Shown: piece after piece, positions 8,235-17,965 of the stretch | Numbering within the stretch: position 1 is the stretch's first letter | Layout: every line of letters starts with the position of its first letter | NCBI RefSeq assembly: GCF_900114375.1 | Contig: NZ_FOSV01000006.1 | Location: forward strand, 85,679-149,678 | DNA: 64,000 nucleotides | Origin: Methylorubrum salsuginis | GTDB lineage: Bacteria > Pseudomonadota > Alphaproteobacteria > Rhizobiales > Beijerinckiaceae | Direction of reading: 5' to 3' | Program-made: the position numbers and the translations under genes | The notes under the pieces: generated by a model | Database searches by the model: none | What the model saw: only the letters and a program-made list of their open reading frames with translations | What the model was told of the DNA's origin: nothing

Positions 8235-9485
8235 ATGTCCCAGCCGCTCGAGGGCATCCGGATCATCGATTTCACCCACGTCCAGGCGGGCCCCGCCTGC
8301 ACCCAGCTGCTCGCGTGGTTCGGCGCGGACGTGATCAAGGTCGAGCGCCCCGGCGCCGGCGACGTGACCCGTAACCAGCTGCGCCACGTGGAAGACGCGG
8401 ACGCGCTCTACTTCACGATGCTGAACTCCAACAAGCGCTCCCTGACGCTCGACACCAAGACGCCCCAGGGCAAGGAAGTGCTCGAGAAGCTGATCCGCGA
8501 ATCCGACGTGATGGTCGAGAATTTCGGCCCCGGCGCGCTGGACCGCATGGGCTTCACCTGGGCCCACATCCAGTCGCTCAACCCCGGCATGATCCTCGCC
8601 TCGGTGAAGGGCTTCTCCGACGGCCACCACTACGAGGACCTGAAGGTCTACGAGAACGTCGCGCAATGCGCGGGCGGCGCCGCCTCGACCACCGGCTTCT
8701 GGGACGGCCCCCCCACCGTGTCGGCCGCCGCGCTCGGTGACTCCAACACCGGCATGCATCTCGCCATCGGCATCCTCACGGCGCTGCACGCCAAGAACAA
8801 GACCGGCAAGGGCCAGAAGGTCGCCGTGTCGATGCAGGATTCGGTGATCAACCTCTGCCGCGTGAAGCTGCGCGACCAGCAGCGCCTCGACGCCATCGGC
8901 TACCTCGAGGAGTATCCCCAGTACCCGCACGGCGAGTTCTCGGACGTGGTGCCGCGCGGCGGCAACGCGGGCGGCGGCGGCCAGCCGGGCTGGGTGCTGA
9001 AGTGCAAGGGCTGGCAGTCGGACCCGAACGCCTACATCTACTTCACGATCCAGGGCCATGCCTGGGCCCCGATCTGCAAGGCGCTCGGCAAGCCCGAGTG
9101 GATCGACGATCCGGCCTACAACACCGCCCGCGCCCGCCAGGACAAGATCTTCGAGATCTTCGCCTTCATCGAGGATTGGCTGGCCGACAAGACCAAGTTC
9201 GAGGCCGTCGACATCCTGCGCAAGTTCGACATCCCGTGCTCGCCGGTGCTGTCGATGAAGGAGATCGCCGCCGATCCGTCGCTGCGCGCCAGCGGCACCA
9301 TCGTCGAGGTCCCGCATCCGAAGCTCGGCTCGTACCTGACCGTCGGCTCGCCGATCAAGTTCTCGGACATGAAGGTCGACATCAAGGCCTCGCCGCTCCT
9401 CGGTGAGCACACCGACGAAGTGCTGGCCGGTCTCGGCTACTCGCCGGAGCAGATCGCCGCGATGCACGAGGCCCGCGCGGTCTAA
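8235..9485 (+). CDS. frc: Formyl-CoA:oxalate CoA-transferase
   Basis: The enzyme moves CoA from formyl-CoA to oxalate, giving oxalyl-CoA and formate, the first cytosolic step of oxalate breakdown. The 416 residues match class III CoA-transferases. Asp169 in [10 protein letters not shown] is the nucleophile that forms the aspartyl-CoA intermediate, Gln17 is kept in FTHVQAG, and the glycine loop GGGGQPGW is at 246-253. Position 48 is Gln where, from memory, the Oxalobacter enzyme has Trp; this site affects substrate fit. An AGGGAG site precedes the ATG. The gene shares its unit with the PAS gene, and its product feeds oxc. Confidence 0.95.
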   Translation: MSQPLEGIRIIDFTHVQAGPACTQLLAWFGADVIKVERPGAGDVTRNQLRHVEDADALYFTMLNSNKRSLTLDTKTPQGKEVLEKLIRESDVMVENFGPGALDRMGFTWAHIQSLNPGMILASVKGFSDGHHYEDLKVYENVAQCAGGAASTTGFWDGPPTVSAAALGDSNTGMHLAIGILTALHAKNKTGKGQKVAVSMQDSVINLCRVKLRDQQRLDAIGYLEEYPQYPHGEFSDVVPRGGNAGGGGQPGWVLKCKGWQSDPNAYIYFTIQGHAWAPICKALGKPEWIDDPAYNTARARQDKIFEIFAFIEDWLADKTKFEAVDILRKFDIPCSPVLSMKEIAADPSLRASGTIVEVPHPKLGSYLTVGSPIKFSDMKVDIKASPLLGEHTDEVLAGLGYSPEQIAAMHEARAV

Positions 9486-9832
9486 GACCAATCGGCGATG
9501 ATCCTGAATCATCGCCGATTGCCCCCGCGACGGCGGGGCGGCGGGCGTCCGCCGGATGCACGGAACAGAACCATCGGTCCTGTTCCGTGCCGCTTGGTCT
9601 AAGACCTTTCTCAGGTCTCATCCCTAGATCTTTCGAAAGAATCCTCCCGGGTCGGGCGAGCCGCCCCGGGAGTGCCTGACCGGACTCTTTTCGGAGTCCG
9701 GGCTGTTTTTCTCCTCCGTGTGACTTGGCCGGGCCGCCCTACGGTCCGGCCTTTCTTGTTTCCGGGCTCGTTTCGCGACATCGCTGACCCGACGCCCATC
9801 CCCGTCCGCGCCTTCGCCAACGGTGCCCGCCG
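9486..9832. repeat. Gene-free stretch with five consecutive inverted repeats
   Basis: No gene was found between frc and the HPP gene. Five inverted repeats follow one another: a perfect 14-bp stem with CCTGA loop (9489-9521); GCACGGAACAG paired with CTGTTCCGTGC (9558-9590); AGACCT/AGGTCT (9602-9618); the palindrome TCTTTCGAAAGA (9629-9640); and CTCCCGGG/CCCGGGAG (9644-9672). A T-tailed terminator follows at 9680. Confidence 0.75.
9680..9710 (+). terminator. Rho-independent terminator after frc
   Basis: An 8-bp stem CCGGACTC/GAGTCCGG with a 6-base loop is followed by GCTGTTTTT. It lies 195 bp after frc and 123 bp before the HPP gene, so it most likely ends the PAS-frc transcript. Confidence 0.75.
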
Positions 9833-11065
9833 GTGACTGCATCCTTGACCCATCCTCTGCTGCGCCGCCTCCTGCCGCAGCAGGCCCCCGTCAGCCTCCG
9901 CGAGCGCGTGCGCGCCGCCTGCGGAGCGCTCGCCGGGCTCCTCGTCACCGGTCTCGTCGCCCGCGCGGCCATCGGCAACGGCGCCGCGCTGCCGGCGCTG
10001 ATCGCCCCGATGGGCGCCTCCGCGGTGCTGCTCTTCGCGGTGCCGTCGAGCCCGCTGGCGCAGCCCTGGTCGATCGTCGGCGGAAACCTGATCGCGGCGC
10101 TCGTCGGCGTGACGATCGGGTCGCTTCTCCCCGATCCGCTCATCGCCGCCGGGATCGCGGGCGGGCTCGCCATCGGCCTGATGATGGCGTTCCGCTGCCT
10201 GCATCCGCCGAGCGGCGCGGTGGCGCTCACCGCCGTCCTCGGCGGGCCAGCGATCCACGATCTCGGCTACGGCTTCGTGCTGTGGCCGGTGGGCATCAAC
10301 ACCCTGCTGATCCTCGGCGTGGCCCTCGCCTTCAACAACCTCACCGGCCGCTCCTATCCGCACGCGCCGGCGGCGGCGCCCGCGGCACCGGCCCCCTCCT
10401 CCGGCATGGGCCTGACCTCGGGCGACATCGACGCCGCGTTGAAGGATTTCGATCAGGTGCTCGATATCGGCCGGGGCGATCTGGAGGCGCTGCTGCGGCG
10501 GGCCCAGCTCAGCGCCCTGGTGCGCCGCTCCGGCCCGGAGACCTGCGCCTCGATCCTGACCCGCGACGTCGTCGCCATCGCCCCCGAGGCGCCGCTGAGC
10601 GAGGCCCTGGCGCTGCTGCGGCGCCACCACATCAAGATGCTGCCCGTCACCGACGAGAACGCGCGGGTGCTCGGCGTGCTGACCCAGACCGACCTGATGG
10701 ACAAGGCCGAGTGGGACCGCCGCGGCCCCCGCCTCGGCCTCGCCCGGCGCTGGCAATTGACGCTCGGCCGCGGCCGCGCCCCGCATGGCTGCGCCGCCGA
10801 CGTGATGACGACCGAGGTGGTCTGCCTGCGTCCGGAGATGACGCTCGCCGAAGTCGCGGTGCGGATGGCCCGCGGCGGCCACCACCACCTGCCGGTGGTC
10901 GGCCCGGAAGACCGCCTGTGCGGCGTCGTCGCCCAGTCCGACCTGATCGAGACCTTGGTGAACCAAGCCGCCACCAGGACCTCCGCGGAGCCCACGCGCG
11001 CGGGCGCCCCACGCCCCCGCGCCGACGACGAGGTGTCGCCGGATCTCGCCGCCGGGCTCGCCTGA
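9833..11065 (+). CDS. HPP-family membrane protein with two CBS domains
   Basis: The 410-residue protein starts with GTG. The N-terminal half is an HPP integral membrane domain with four to five spans (about 25-180) and the CLHPPSGAVALTA signature near residue 122. The C-terminal half carries a tandem CBS pair (about 235-290 and 322-378), which usually binds adenine nucleotides and regulates the attached domain. HPP-CBS proteins are proposed transporters or regulators, and some relatives act in nitrite transport. Nothing nearby fixes a substrate. It stands alone after the frc terminator. Confidence 0.9.
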   Translation: MTASLTHPLLRRLLPQQAPVSLRERVRAACGALAGLLVTGLVARAAIGNGAALPALIAPMGASAVLLFAVPSSPLAQPWSIVGGNLIAALVGVTIGSLLPDPLIAAGIAGGLAIGLMMAFRCLHPPSGAVALTAVLGGPAIHDLGYGFVLWPVGINTLLILGVALAFNNLTGRSYPHAPAAAPAAPAPSSGMGLTSGDIDAALKDFDQVLDIGRGDLEALLRRAQLSALVRRSGPETCASILTRDVVAIAPEAPLSEALALLRRHHIKMLPVTDENARVLGVLTQTDLMDKAEWDRRGPRLGLARRWQLTLGRGRAPHGCAADVMTTEVVCLRPEMTLAEVAVRMARGGHHHLPVVGPEDRLCGVVAQSDLIETLVNQAATRTSAEPTRAGAPRPRADDEVSPDLAAGLA

Positions 11066-11130
11066 CCCGGGCGTAACCATCGGTTAACCGTGATGCCCCG
11101 AGAGTCGCTCCGGTCTCGGGTGGGGGCAAC

Positions 11131-13245
11131 ATGGCGCGCAAGGGTCGGTCCGGGGCAGCGGCGCCGGTGGAGAAGCTGCTCGGCTCAGGGCACGCCCATC
11201 TCGAGGCCGGTCGTTTCAGACAGGCCGAGCGCGACTTTTCCCAAGCCCTCGCAGCCGGGCCCGACAACGCCGCGGCCCGCTTCGGCCTCGGCGTGGCGGT
11301 GGGCCAGCGCGGCGGGCCGGCCCAAGCGATCCCCCACCTCGTCGAGGCCCTGCGCGCCGCCCCCGATCAGGCGGCCCACTGGGCCGGGCTGATCACCACC
11401 CTCATCACGGCCGACCGGCTCGCCGAGGCGCGCACGCTGCTGCAGCGGTTCCAGTCCTGGGGCTTCGAGGCCGCCACGCTCCGCAGCCTGACCGCGCCGA
11501 TCGCGGCGGGTCTTCTGGCCGAGGCCGGCATCCTGATGGGACGGGGCCGCCTCGATGCGGCCGAGCAGCGCTTCGACCTCGTGATCGCCCTGGACGACGC
11601 GAACGCCGTCGCGGTCCACGGGGCCGGCGTGATCGCGCGCCAGCGGCAGCTTCACGAGCGGGCCCTGATCCTGTTCGACCTCGCCGCGCGGCTCGACGGC
11701 GACAATCCCGGCTACGTCGCCGATCTCGCCGACGCCCATCTCCGGGCCGGGCGCAAGGCCGAGGCGCTGGCCCTGTTCGAGCGCGTCGTCGCCCTCGATC
11801 CGGGGCACGGCCCGGCCCATTCCGCGCTCGCCGACCTCAACGTCGCCCGCGGCCATTACGGGGCGGCGCTCCGGGCCAATGCGGCGGCTTCGCGGCTGAC
11901 CGGACTGCCCCATGCGTGCAACAACCGCAGCGTCCTGCTGCTGCGGCTCGGGCGCCCGGCCGAAGCCCTCGCCCTGCTGGAAGAGGCGCTCGCCGCCGAT
12001 CCGGCCGACGCCGTCGCCCACAGCAACCTCGTCCACACCGCCCTCTACGCGGCCCCGTCGGATGCCGGGCGGCACGCCGTGGCGTATGGCCGCCGCCACG
12101 CCGACCCGCTGCGGCGGACGACGCCTCATCCCAACGACCCCACCCCCGATCGGCCGCTCAGGATCGGCCTCGTCTCGGGCGACCTGTGCGACCATCCGGT
12201 TGCCCGTTTCGTCGCGCCGTTCCTGCGCCATCACGACCAGACCCGGCTCGCGGTCTTCGCCTATGCCAACGGCGCGGCGGACGCGACGACCGAGCGCCTG
12301 AAGGCCTGGACCGCGGGCTGGCGCGACATCGGCGGGCTCGACGACGCGCATGCAGCCCGCCTGATCGAGGCGGACGGCATCGACGTGCTGCTCGATCTCT
12401 CCGGCCACAGCGCCGGGCACCGGCTTGGGGTGTTCGCGCGCCGGCCCGCCCCGGTCCAGGCGACCTGGATCGGCCTGCCCGTCACCACGGGCCTGTCGGC
12501 GATCGATTACCGGCTGACCGATTCGGGCTACGACCCGGAGGACGCACCCGCCGATCCGTTCCACCCGGAGCGACTCTGGCGCCTGCCCGGCACCGCCTAT
12601 TGCTACGCCCCCGATCCGACCGCGCCGGAGCCCGCGCCGCCCCCCTGCCGCGCGACCGGCCACGTCACCTTCGGTTGCCTGAATCGGCCGGAGAAGCTGA
12701 GCGCGGCCACGCTCGCGGCCTGGGCGCGCATCCTCAAGGAGGTGCCGGGCGCGCGCCTGCTGGCCGTGGTCCCGGATGTCGACGATCCGCAGACGCGGGC
12801 GGATTTCGAGGAACGCTTCCGGGCCGCCGGCATCGCCCCCGCCCGGCTCGACCTGACGCCCTACAGCCTGAGCGACCGGTTCGCGGCCTATGCCCGGACC
12901 GACATCGCCCTCGATCCGTTCCCGTTCAACGGCGGCACCACGAGCTACGACACGCTGCATATGGGCGTGCCGCTGGTGGCGCTGCGGGGGAAGCGGACGC
13001 TCGGCCGGATGGGCGCCGCCGTGCTCGACGGGGCCGGGCTCTCGGAGTGGGTCGCCGACGACATCGACGGCTACGTCGCCCGCGCCGTGCGCCTCGCCGC
13101 CGATCCGGCCGCCCTCGCGGACTGGCGCGGCAGCTTGCGCGAGCGGCTGCGGGCGAGCCCGCATCGGGACGAGGCACGCCACGCCCGCGAGGTCGGCGAG
13201 GCCCTGGCCGCGATGTGGGCGCGCTGGTGCGAGAGCGTGCGCTGA
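11131..13245 (+). CDS. TPR protein with O-GlcNAc transferase-like (GT41/SPINDLY) domain
   Basis: Residues 20-300 form a run of tetratricopeptide-like repeats (for example AERDFSQALAAGPDNAAARF). Residues about 330-690 match the catalytic half of family 41 glycosyltransferases, with RIGLVSGDLCDHPV, the DLSGHSAGHRLG segment, FGCLNRPEKLSAA and FPFNGGTTSYDTL. Bacterial members glycosylate proteins on Ser/Thr; in several alphaproteobacteria they modify flagellins or adhesins. The acceptor is not known. The 704-residue length is normal. It ends 7 bp from the convergent esterase gene. Confidence 0.9.
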   Translation: MARKGRSGAAAPVEKLLGSGHAHLEAGRFRQAERDFSQALAAGPDNAAARFGLGVAVGQRGGPAQAIPHLVEALRAAPDQAAHWAGLITTLITADRLAEARTLLQRFQSWGFEAATLRSLTAPIAAGLLAEAGILMGRGRLDAAEQRFDLVIALDDANAVAVHGAGVIARQRQLHERALILFDLAARLDGDNPGYVADLADAHLRAGRKAEALALFERVVALDPGHGPAHSALADLNVARGHYGAALRANAAASRLTGLPHACNNRSVLLLRLGRPAEALALLEEALAADPADAVAHSNLVHTALYAAPSDAGRHAVAYGRRHADPLRRTTPHPNDPTPDRPLRIGLVSGDLCDHPVARFVAPFLRHHDQTRLAVFAYANGAADATTERLKAWTAGWRDIGGLDDAHAARLIEADGIDVLLDLSGHSAGHRLGVFARRPAPVQATWIGLPVTTGLSAIDYRLTDSGYDPEDAPADPFHPERLWRLPGTAYCYAPDPTAPEPAPPPCRATGHVTFGCLNRPEKLSAATLAAWARILKEVPGARLLAVVPDVDDPQTRADFEERFRAAGIAPARLDLTPYSLSDRFAAYARTDIALDPFPFNGGTTSYDTLHMGVPLVALRGKRTLGRMGAAVLDGAGLSEWVADDIDGYVARAVRLAADPAALADWRGSLRERLRASPHRDEARHAREVGEALAAMWARWCESVR

Positions 13246-13252
13246 GGCCGGA

Positions 13253-13972
13253 TCAGGCGAAGAAGTCGCTCAAGAAAAAGTCGACCGCCTGCGCCACCAC
13301 CGACGGATCGTAGGCGTGCGGGCCGTCATACTCGACATAGGTCAGGTCGTAGCCCGCGCCCTGCAGCAGCCGGGCATGGTGGCGGGCGCTGCGGTCGATG
13401 CCGATCTGCTCGTCCCGCGTCCCGTGCGACAGGAAGATTTTCGGGGCGCCCGCCTGGACGTGGACGGATAGGAAACCCGCCGACGACACGATCAGGTGGC
13501 TGACTCGGTCGCCGTTGGTGAGCCCGAGCGAGAGAGCATAGCTGCCCCCGTCCGAATGCCCCGCGAAGGCGAGATGGCTCGGGTCGATCAGGAAGCGGTC
13601 GGCGACCTCGGCCAGCGCCCGGTCGAGCCGCTCGCGGTCCGGCCCGTTGCCCGCGATGACGAGGTCCCAGGTCGGGTGCAGCGATTGCGGCGCCAGCAGC
13701 AGGAAGCCGCGGGCCTTGGCGTGCCCCTCCAGCATCGGCAGGATCTTTTCGGCACTGCCCCCACCGCCGTGGAACAGCACCACGAGCGGCGTCGGCAGGC
13801 GCGGATCGACGTGATCGGGCACGCAGAGCATCGCGTCGCGGCTCTCGAACAGCCCGAGGGCGTGGCGCCCCGGCGGCAGGGCCGGTTTCGTCGGCAGCCG
13901 CGGCAGGAACGACAGCCGCCCGGCGAGCCGCGGGTCGAGGGGGAGGGTCGGATCGGTCGCGGAGGAAGCCAT
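13253..13972 (-). CDS. Alpha/beta hydrolase (esterase, PHB-depolymerase-like)
   Basis: The 239-residue protein has the oxyanion motif LFHGGGGSA (67-73) and the nucleophile elbow AGHSDGG with Ser140. Asp187 in HGTRDEQI and His219 in DGPHAYD complete a catalytic triad. There is no signal peptide, so it should act in the cytosol. The layout fits carboxylesterases and feruloyl-esterase/PHB-depolymerase-like hydrolases; the substrate is unknown. A GGAGGAAG site precedes the ATG. It lies downstream of oxc on the same strand, but a hairpin at 14071-14098 separates the two. Confidence 0.85.
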   Translation of the reverse strand: MASSATDPTLPLDPRLAGRLSFLPRLPTKPALPPGRHALGLFESRDAMLCVPDHVDPRLPTPLVVLFHGGGGSAEKILPMLEGHAKARGFLLLAPQSLHPTWDLVIAGNGPDRERLDRALAEVADRFLIDPSHLAFAGHSDGGSYALSLGLTNGDRVSHLIVSSAGFLSVHVQAGAPKIFLSHGTRDEQIGIDRSARHHARLLQGAGYDLTYVEYDGPHAYDPSVVAQAVDFFLSDFFA

Positions 13973-14070
13973 GGGTGCTTTTCGCGATGAGGCCGGCCGC
14001 GCGTGTCCCCTCCCGCTTGCGGGGAGGAGAATGCATCGGCGATCGCGCGACCGAGCCGTGAAACGAAGAA

Positions 14071-14098
14071 GACCGCGGCGCCTCTCGGCACCGCGGTC
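14071..14098 (-). terminator. Hairpin after oxc
   Basis: GACCGCGG pairs with CCGCGGTC, extended on the minus-strand RNA by GGC/GCC-type pairs with one G-U wobble and a TCTC loop. It starts 32 bp after the oxc stop. No long T tract follows. Confidence 0.55.
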
Positions 14099-14129
14099 CG
14101 GTTCACTCAGAAGCGGAAGCCCAAAAACC

Positions 14130-15887
14130 TCAGGCGCTCTTCTTCTTCAGCGTGCTCTGCGGGTTGAGGCTGCCGATGTTGCCGCTCTCGCTGCCGGCCT
14201 GCGGATCGATCACCGCGTTGATGAGGGTCGGCTTGCCCGAATCCATGGCGGCATCGACCGCCCGCTTCAGCTCGTCCGGCGTGGTGACGTTGACGCCGAC
14301 GCCGCCGAAGGCCTCCATCATCTTGTCGTAGCGCGAGTCCTTCACGAACACCGTGGTGCCCGGATCGCGGCCGGTCGGATCGGTGTCGGTGCCGCGGTAG
14401 ATGCCGTTGTTGTTGAAGATGACGATGCAGACCGGCAGGTCGTAGCGGCAGATGGTCTCCACCTCCATGCCGGAGAAGCCGAAGGCCGAGTCGCCCTCGA
14501 CCGCCAGAACCGGCTTGCCGGTCTCGACGGCGGCCGCGACGGCGAAGCCCATGCCGATGCCCATCACGCCCCAGGTGCCGACGTCCAGGCGCTTGCGCGG
14601 CTGGTACATGTCGATGATGCCGCGGGCGAGGTCGAGCGTGTTGGCGCCCTCGTTGACGAGGATCGCGTCCGGCCGCTCCTTGATGACCGTGCGGAGCGCG
14701 CCCAGCGCCGAGTGGAAGCACATCGGCGAGGAGTTCTTCATCAGCTTCGGGGCCATCTTGGCGATGTTGGCCTCGCGCTTGGAGCGGATGGTCTCGAGCC
14801 AAGCTTGAGGGGCGCCCTTCCAGTCCTTGCGGATGCCGGCGAGCAGCGCCTCGACGCAGGAGCCGATGTCGCCGACGAGCGGGGCGGCGATCTCGACGTT
14901 CGAGTCCATCTCGCGCGGCTCGATGTCGATCTGGATGAAGCGCTTGGAGCCGGGCTCACCCCAGGTCTTGCCCTTGCCGTGGGAGAGCAGCCAGTTGAGG
15001 CGGGCGCCCACCAGCAGGACGACGTCGGAATCCTTCAGCGCGGTCGAGCGGGCGGCACCGGCCGAGAGCGGGTGGGTGTCGGGCAGCAGGCCCTTGGCCA
15101 TGCTCATCGGCACGTAGGGGATGCCGGACTCTTCCACCAGCGCGCGGACCGCGTCGTCGGCCTGGGCGTAGGCGGCGCCCTTGCCGAGCACGATCAGCGG
15201 ACGCTCGGCGGTCTTGAGCAGGTCGAGGGCGCGGGCGACCGCCGACGGGGCCGGGAGCTGGGCCGGAGCCGGGTCGATCACCTTGACGAGCGAGCGGGCG
15301 CCCAGCGCCCCGTCGATCACCTGCGAGAACAGCTTGGCCGGCAGATCGAGATAGACGCCGCCGGGACGGCCGGAGACGGCGGCGCGGATCGCGCGGGCGA
15401 CACCGATCCCGATATCCTCGGCGTGCAGCACGCGGAAGGCGGCCTTGCACAGCGGCTTGGCGATGGCGAGCTGATCCATCTCCTCGTAGTCGCCCTGCTG
15501 GAGATCGACGATCTCGCGCTCGGACGAGCCCGAGATCAGGATCATCGGGAAGCAGTTGGTGGTGGCGTTGGCGAGCGCGGTCAGGCCGTTGAGGAAGCCC
15601 GGGGCCGAGACCGTGAGGCAGACGCCCGGCTTCTTGGTGAGGAAGCCTGCGATGGCGGCGGCGTTGCCGGCGTTCTGCTCGTGGCGGAAGGAGATGACGC
15701 GCAGGCCCTCGGCCTGGGCCAGCCGGCCGAGATCGGTGATCGGGATGCCGGGGACGTTGTAGATCGTCTCGATGCCGTTGAGCTTGAGCGCGTCGATGAC
15801 GAGGTGGAAGCCGTCGGTCAGCTCCGCTTCCTCGTGGGGCATGGCGCCCGCGGTGATCGCGTCGATGTTTTGGGCCTGGACGGTCAT
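14130..15887 (-). CDS. oxc: Oxalyl-CoA decarboxylase
   Basis: This thiamine-diphosphate enzyme decarboxylates oxalyl-CoA to formyl-CoA and CO2. The 585 residues carry the three-domain ThDP fold. Glu70 in [11 protein letters not shown] is the residue that activates the cofactor, the ThDP/Mg motif runs from GDS (465-467) to NNN (492-494), and the central nucleotide-binding domain lies at about 215-360. The ATG at 15887 was chosen because GGGAGA lies just upstream. An in-frame open extension of 59 codons crosses the promoter and is rejected. Its promoter carries the shared oxalate palindrome, and the product feeds frc. Confidence 0.96.
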   Translation of the reverse strand: MTVQAQNIDAITAGAMPHEEAELTDGFHLVIDALKLNGIETIYNVPGIPITDLGRLAQAEGLRVISFRHEQNAGNAAAIAGFLTKKPGVCLTVSAPGFLNGLTALANATTNCFPMILISGSSEREIVDLQQGDYEEMDQLAIAKPLCKAAFRVLHAEDIGIGVARAIRAAVSGRPGGVYLDLPAKLFSQVIDGALGARSLVKVIDPAPAQLPAPSAVARALDLLKTAERPLIVLGKGAAYAQADDAVRALVEESGIPYVPMSMAKGLLPDTHPLSAGAARSTALKDSDVVLLVGARLNWLLSHGKGKTWGEPGSKRFIQIDIEPREMDSNVEIAAPLVGDIGSCVEALLAGIRKDWKGAPQAWLETIRSKREANIAKMAPKLMKNSSPMCFHSALGALRTVIKERPDAILVNEGANTLDLARGIIDMYQPRKRLDVGTWGVMGIGMGFAVAAAVETGKPVLAVEGDSAFGFSGMEVETICRYDLPVCIVIFNNNGIYRGTDTDPTGRDPGTTVFVKDSRYDKMMEAFGGVGVNVTTPDELKRAVDAAMDSGKPTLINAVIDPQAGSESGNIGSLNPQSTLKKKSA

Positions 15888-16033
15888 GCGGCGTTCTCCC
15901 TTTTGCTTGAATTCTTCGTCGCTGATTTTTGCGCTGTGCGGGCCCTCCGGGAGGCGCTCCGCATTCTCTGAATCGACGGTGCCCGTGGGCGCCGCGCCGT
16001 GCGTTCCGGCATGCGAGTCTTGTCGCGACAGGC

Positions 16034-16064
16034 TTGGTATACCAAATACCAAATAGCCGGTCAA
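16034..16064 (-). promoter_or_regulatory. oxc promoter with palindrome (oxalate motif site 2)
   Basis: On the minus strand TTGACC (16064-16059), a 17-bp spacer and TATACC (16041-16036) make a good promoter. The -10 sits inside the perfect 12-bp palindrome TTGGTATACCAA (16034-16045), and a direct partial repeat TTTGGTATT lies just upstream. It is about 150 bp before the oxc start. Confidence 0.7.
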
Positions 16065-16066
16065 AC

Positions 16067-16097
16067 GAAACGCGCGGCTTTGGGGGCCGCGCGTTTC
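16067..16097 (-). terminator. Terminator after first oxlT
   Basis: A perfect 12-bp stem GAAACGCGCGGC/GCCGCGCGTTTC with a 7-base loop lies 34 bp after the MFS gene and just before the oxc promoter. Confidence 0.7.
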
Positions 16098-16130
16098 AAG
16101 TGTCCGGAGATGTGAGGCGGCGTGCCGGGA

Positions 16131-17441
16131 TCAGGCGAGGCGCACGGCGCTCGCGTCAGCGGTCTCGGTCGTCTCGGCCTCGGAGGCGAGGTAGCGGCGG
16201 CGCAGCGGCTTGAGCACGAACACCGCGAGCGCGGCCGCCGTGATGTTGAGCGCGATGATCAGCGCGAACACCGCCGGCCAGCCGTAAGCGGCCGAGAGCA
16301 GGCTCGCCATCGGCACGAGGAAGGCGGCGGTGCCCTTCGCCGTGTAGAGCAGGCCGGCATTGCTCGCCGCATATTTCGAGCCGAACGTGTCGCCGCAGGT
16401 CGCCGGGAACAGCGAGTAGATCTCGCCGAACACCGCGAAATAGGCGGCGGTCGCGAAGACGAAGACATAGGGGTTACGGCCATAGCCGTACATCACGAGG
16501 CAGGCGGTCGCCGCGACCGTGAAGGCGATGAACATCGTGTTCTCGCGGCCGATATTGTCCGACACCCAGCCGAAGAACGGCCGGCCGAAGCCATCGAGGA
16601 TGCGGTCGAGGGAGATCGCCATCGTCAGCGCGGCCATCTGCAGGCCGAACAGGCTGACCGGAACGTCGGCCACCTTGAAGTCGTGGGCGATCGGGCCGAT
16701 CTGCGCCGCCGTCATCAGGCCGCCGGAGGCCACCATCACGAACATCGCATACATCACCCAAAAGACCGGGGTGCGTACCGCCTGTTTCGGGGTGCGATCG
16801 ACCTTGGTCTGGGGCAGGCGCAGGCTCTTGCGCTTCACCGGTACGGCGACCTTGGGCTTGCGCAGCAGGAACGACAGGGCGATCACGACGAGGCCCTGGC
16901 CGATGCCGAAGGTGAGGAAGGCCTGCTCGTAGCCGTGCGAGGCGATCATCTTGGCGATCGGCACGACGGTGATGGCGGCGCCCGCGCCGAAGCCCGCGGC
17001 GGTGGCGCCGGCGGCCAGTCCCCGGCGGTCCGGGAACCACTTCAGCGCGTTGCCGACGCAGGTGCCGTAGACCGAGCCCGCGCCGATGCCGCCGATGACG
17101 GCCGCGGTGTAGAGCAGGAAGAGCGAGTCGGCGTGGGCGTTGAGCACCCAGGACAGGGCGATCATCCCGCCGCCGAAGAAGACCACGACCTTCGGGCCGT
17201 AGCGATCGACGAACCACGTCTCGACCGGCACCAGCCAGGTTTCGGTGGCCACGAAGATCGTGAAGGCCAGCTGGATGGCGGCGCGACCCCAATGGTGGGT
17301 CTGGTCGATCGGATCGACGAACAGCGTCCAGCCGTATTGCAGGTTGGCGATCATCGCCATGCAGAGCACGCCGAAGGCGAGCTGCCACCACTTGGCGGAA
17401 GAGGCGTCCTGCGCTGCCTCGGGTGCCGTCTGGCGTTCCAT
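16131..17441 (-). CDS. oxlT: OxlT-type oxalate/formate antiporter, first copy
   Basis: This major-facilitator protein of 436 residues has twelve predicted spans. It resembles OxlT of Oxalobacter, which exchanges oxalate for formate across the inner membrane. Features include YGWTLFVDPI in TM1, ETWLVPVETWFVDRYGPK after TM2, the GTCVGNALKWFPDRRGLA loop, and AGLLYTAKGTAAF with a Lys in a late membrane span. The ATG at 17441 follows AAGGAA; an open 33-codon extension upstream would cross the promoter and is rejected. It is paralogous to the gene at 19744-21051. The other partner in the exchange could be formate or another carboxylate. Confidence 0.9.
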   Translation of the reverse strand: MERQTAPEAAQDASSAKWWQLAFGVLCMAMIANLQYGWTLFVDPIDQTHHWGRAAIQLAFTIFVATETWLVPVETWFVDRYGPKVVVFFGGGMIALSWVLNAHADSLFLLYTAAVIGGIGAGSVYGTCVGNALKWFPDRRGLAAGATAAGFGAGAAITVVPIAKMIASHGYEQAFLTFGIGQGLVVIALSFLLRKPKVAVPVKRKSLRLPQTKVDRTPKQAVRTPVFWVMYAMFVMVASGGLMTAAQIGPIAHDFKVADVPVSLFGLQMAALTMAISLDRILDGFGRPFFGWVSDNIGRENTMFIAFTVAATACLVMYGYGRNPYVFVFATAAYFAVFGEIYSLFPATCGDTFGSKYAASNAGLLYTAKGTAAFLVPMASLLSAAYGWPAVFALIIALNITAAALAVFVLKPLRRRYLASEAETTETADASAVRLA

Positions 17442-17500
17442 CCCGGTATTCCTTTTCTGGTGTCCGGTGCCCCTCGGGGCGGCATCATGCACAATGGCGC

Positions 17501-17522
17501 ATTGCATACAATATACCAGGAA
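17501..17522 (-). promoter_or_regulatory. Oxalate motif site 3, upstream of first oxlT
   Basis: On the minus strand CTGGTATATTGTATGCAAT contains the shared half-site TGGTATA followed by the near-palindrome ATTGTATGCAAT. It lies 60-80 bp before the oxlT start. It is the most diverged of the four sites, and I see no good -35 at the right spacing. Confidence 0.45.
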
Positions 17523-17965
17523 TAAAAAAGCGCGTGGCACGTGCTATCGTGCCGACCGGCCGCGCGGAAGAGGCTCCGCCGGTCTCACGGAGCCCCGGCG
17601 GCGTGGGGCGGGACGATCCGCGCCGGTCCGAACTGGGCGGCCATCCGATTCACGACGGGGCCGCCGGCCCCGTTGCGGGACGCGGTGAGAGCGCAGCCCA
17701 CGATCGGCCGTGTCCGCGGCGACACACGTCCCTGAAACGCGTCCGCTCCATCGACTGGCACGATCACAACTATCGGTTGATAACATTTCCTGCAATTGGG
17801 CGTGTCGGCGGGGCGCTCGCCCGTTGATTGCAAGCCCAGTTGGTTCCGCGCCTTTGTCAAAATAAGCGCCGTTCGGCGCAAGGAAGCGGATACCATTTGT
17901 TAAAAAGCCGAACGTAGCGAAAGGGACATCCGCCACTTTCAGAATATTCGGTCTCGGGTCTGCAC
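17523..17965. other. Gene-free region between first oxlT and the chemoreceptor
   Basis: No supported gene lies in this stretch. Short open frames on both strands lack ribosome sites. The last 100 bases before the chemoreceptor ATG are less GC-rich (AAAATAAGCGCC, TTTGTTAAAAAGCC) and probably hold its promoter. Confidence 0.6.

Noticed and set aside
13971..15971. A 666-codon open frame opposite oxc
   Set aside because: Antisense shadow of a strongly conserved enzyme gene, without a ribosome site.
15888..16064. N-terminal extension of oxc by 59 codons
   Set aside because: It would contain the promoter and palindrome and lacks a ribosome site; GGGAGA supports the start at 15887.
17442..17540. 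N-terminal extension of the first oxlT, with a hydrophobic, Cys-containing start
   Set aside because: It crosses the site-3 motif and has no counterpart in the paralogue; AAGGAA supports 17441.
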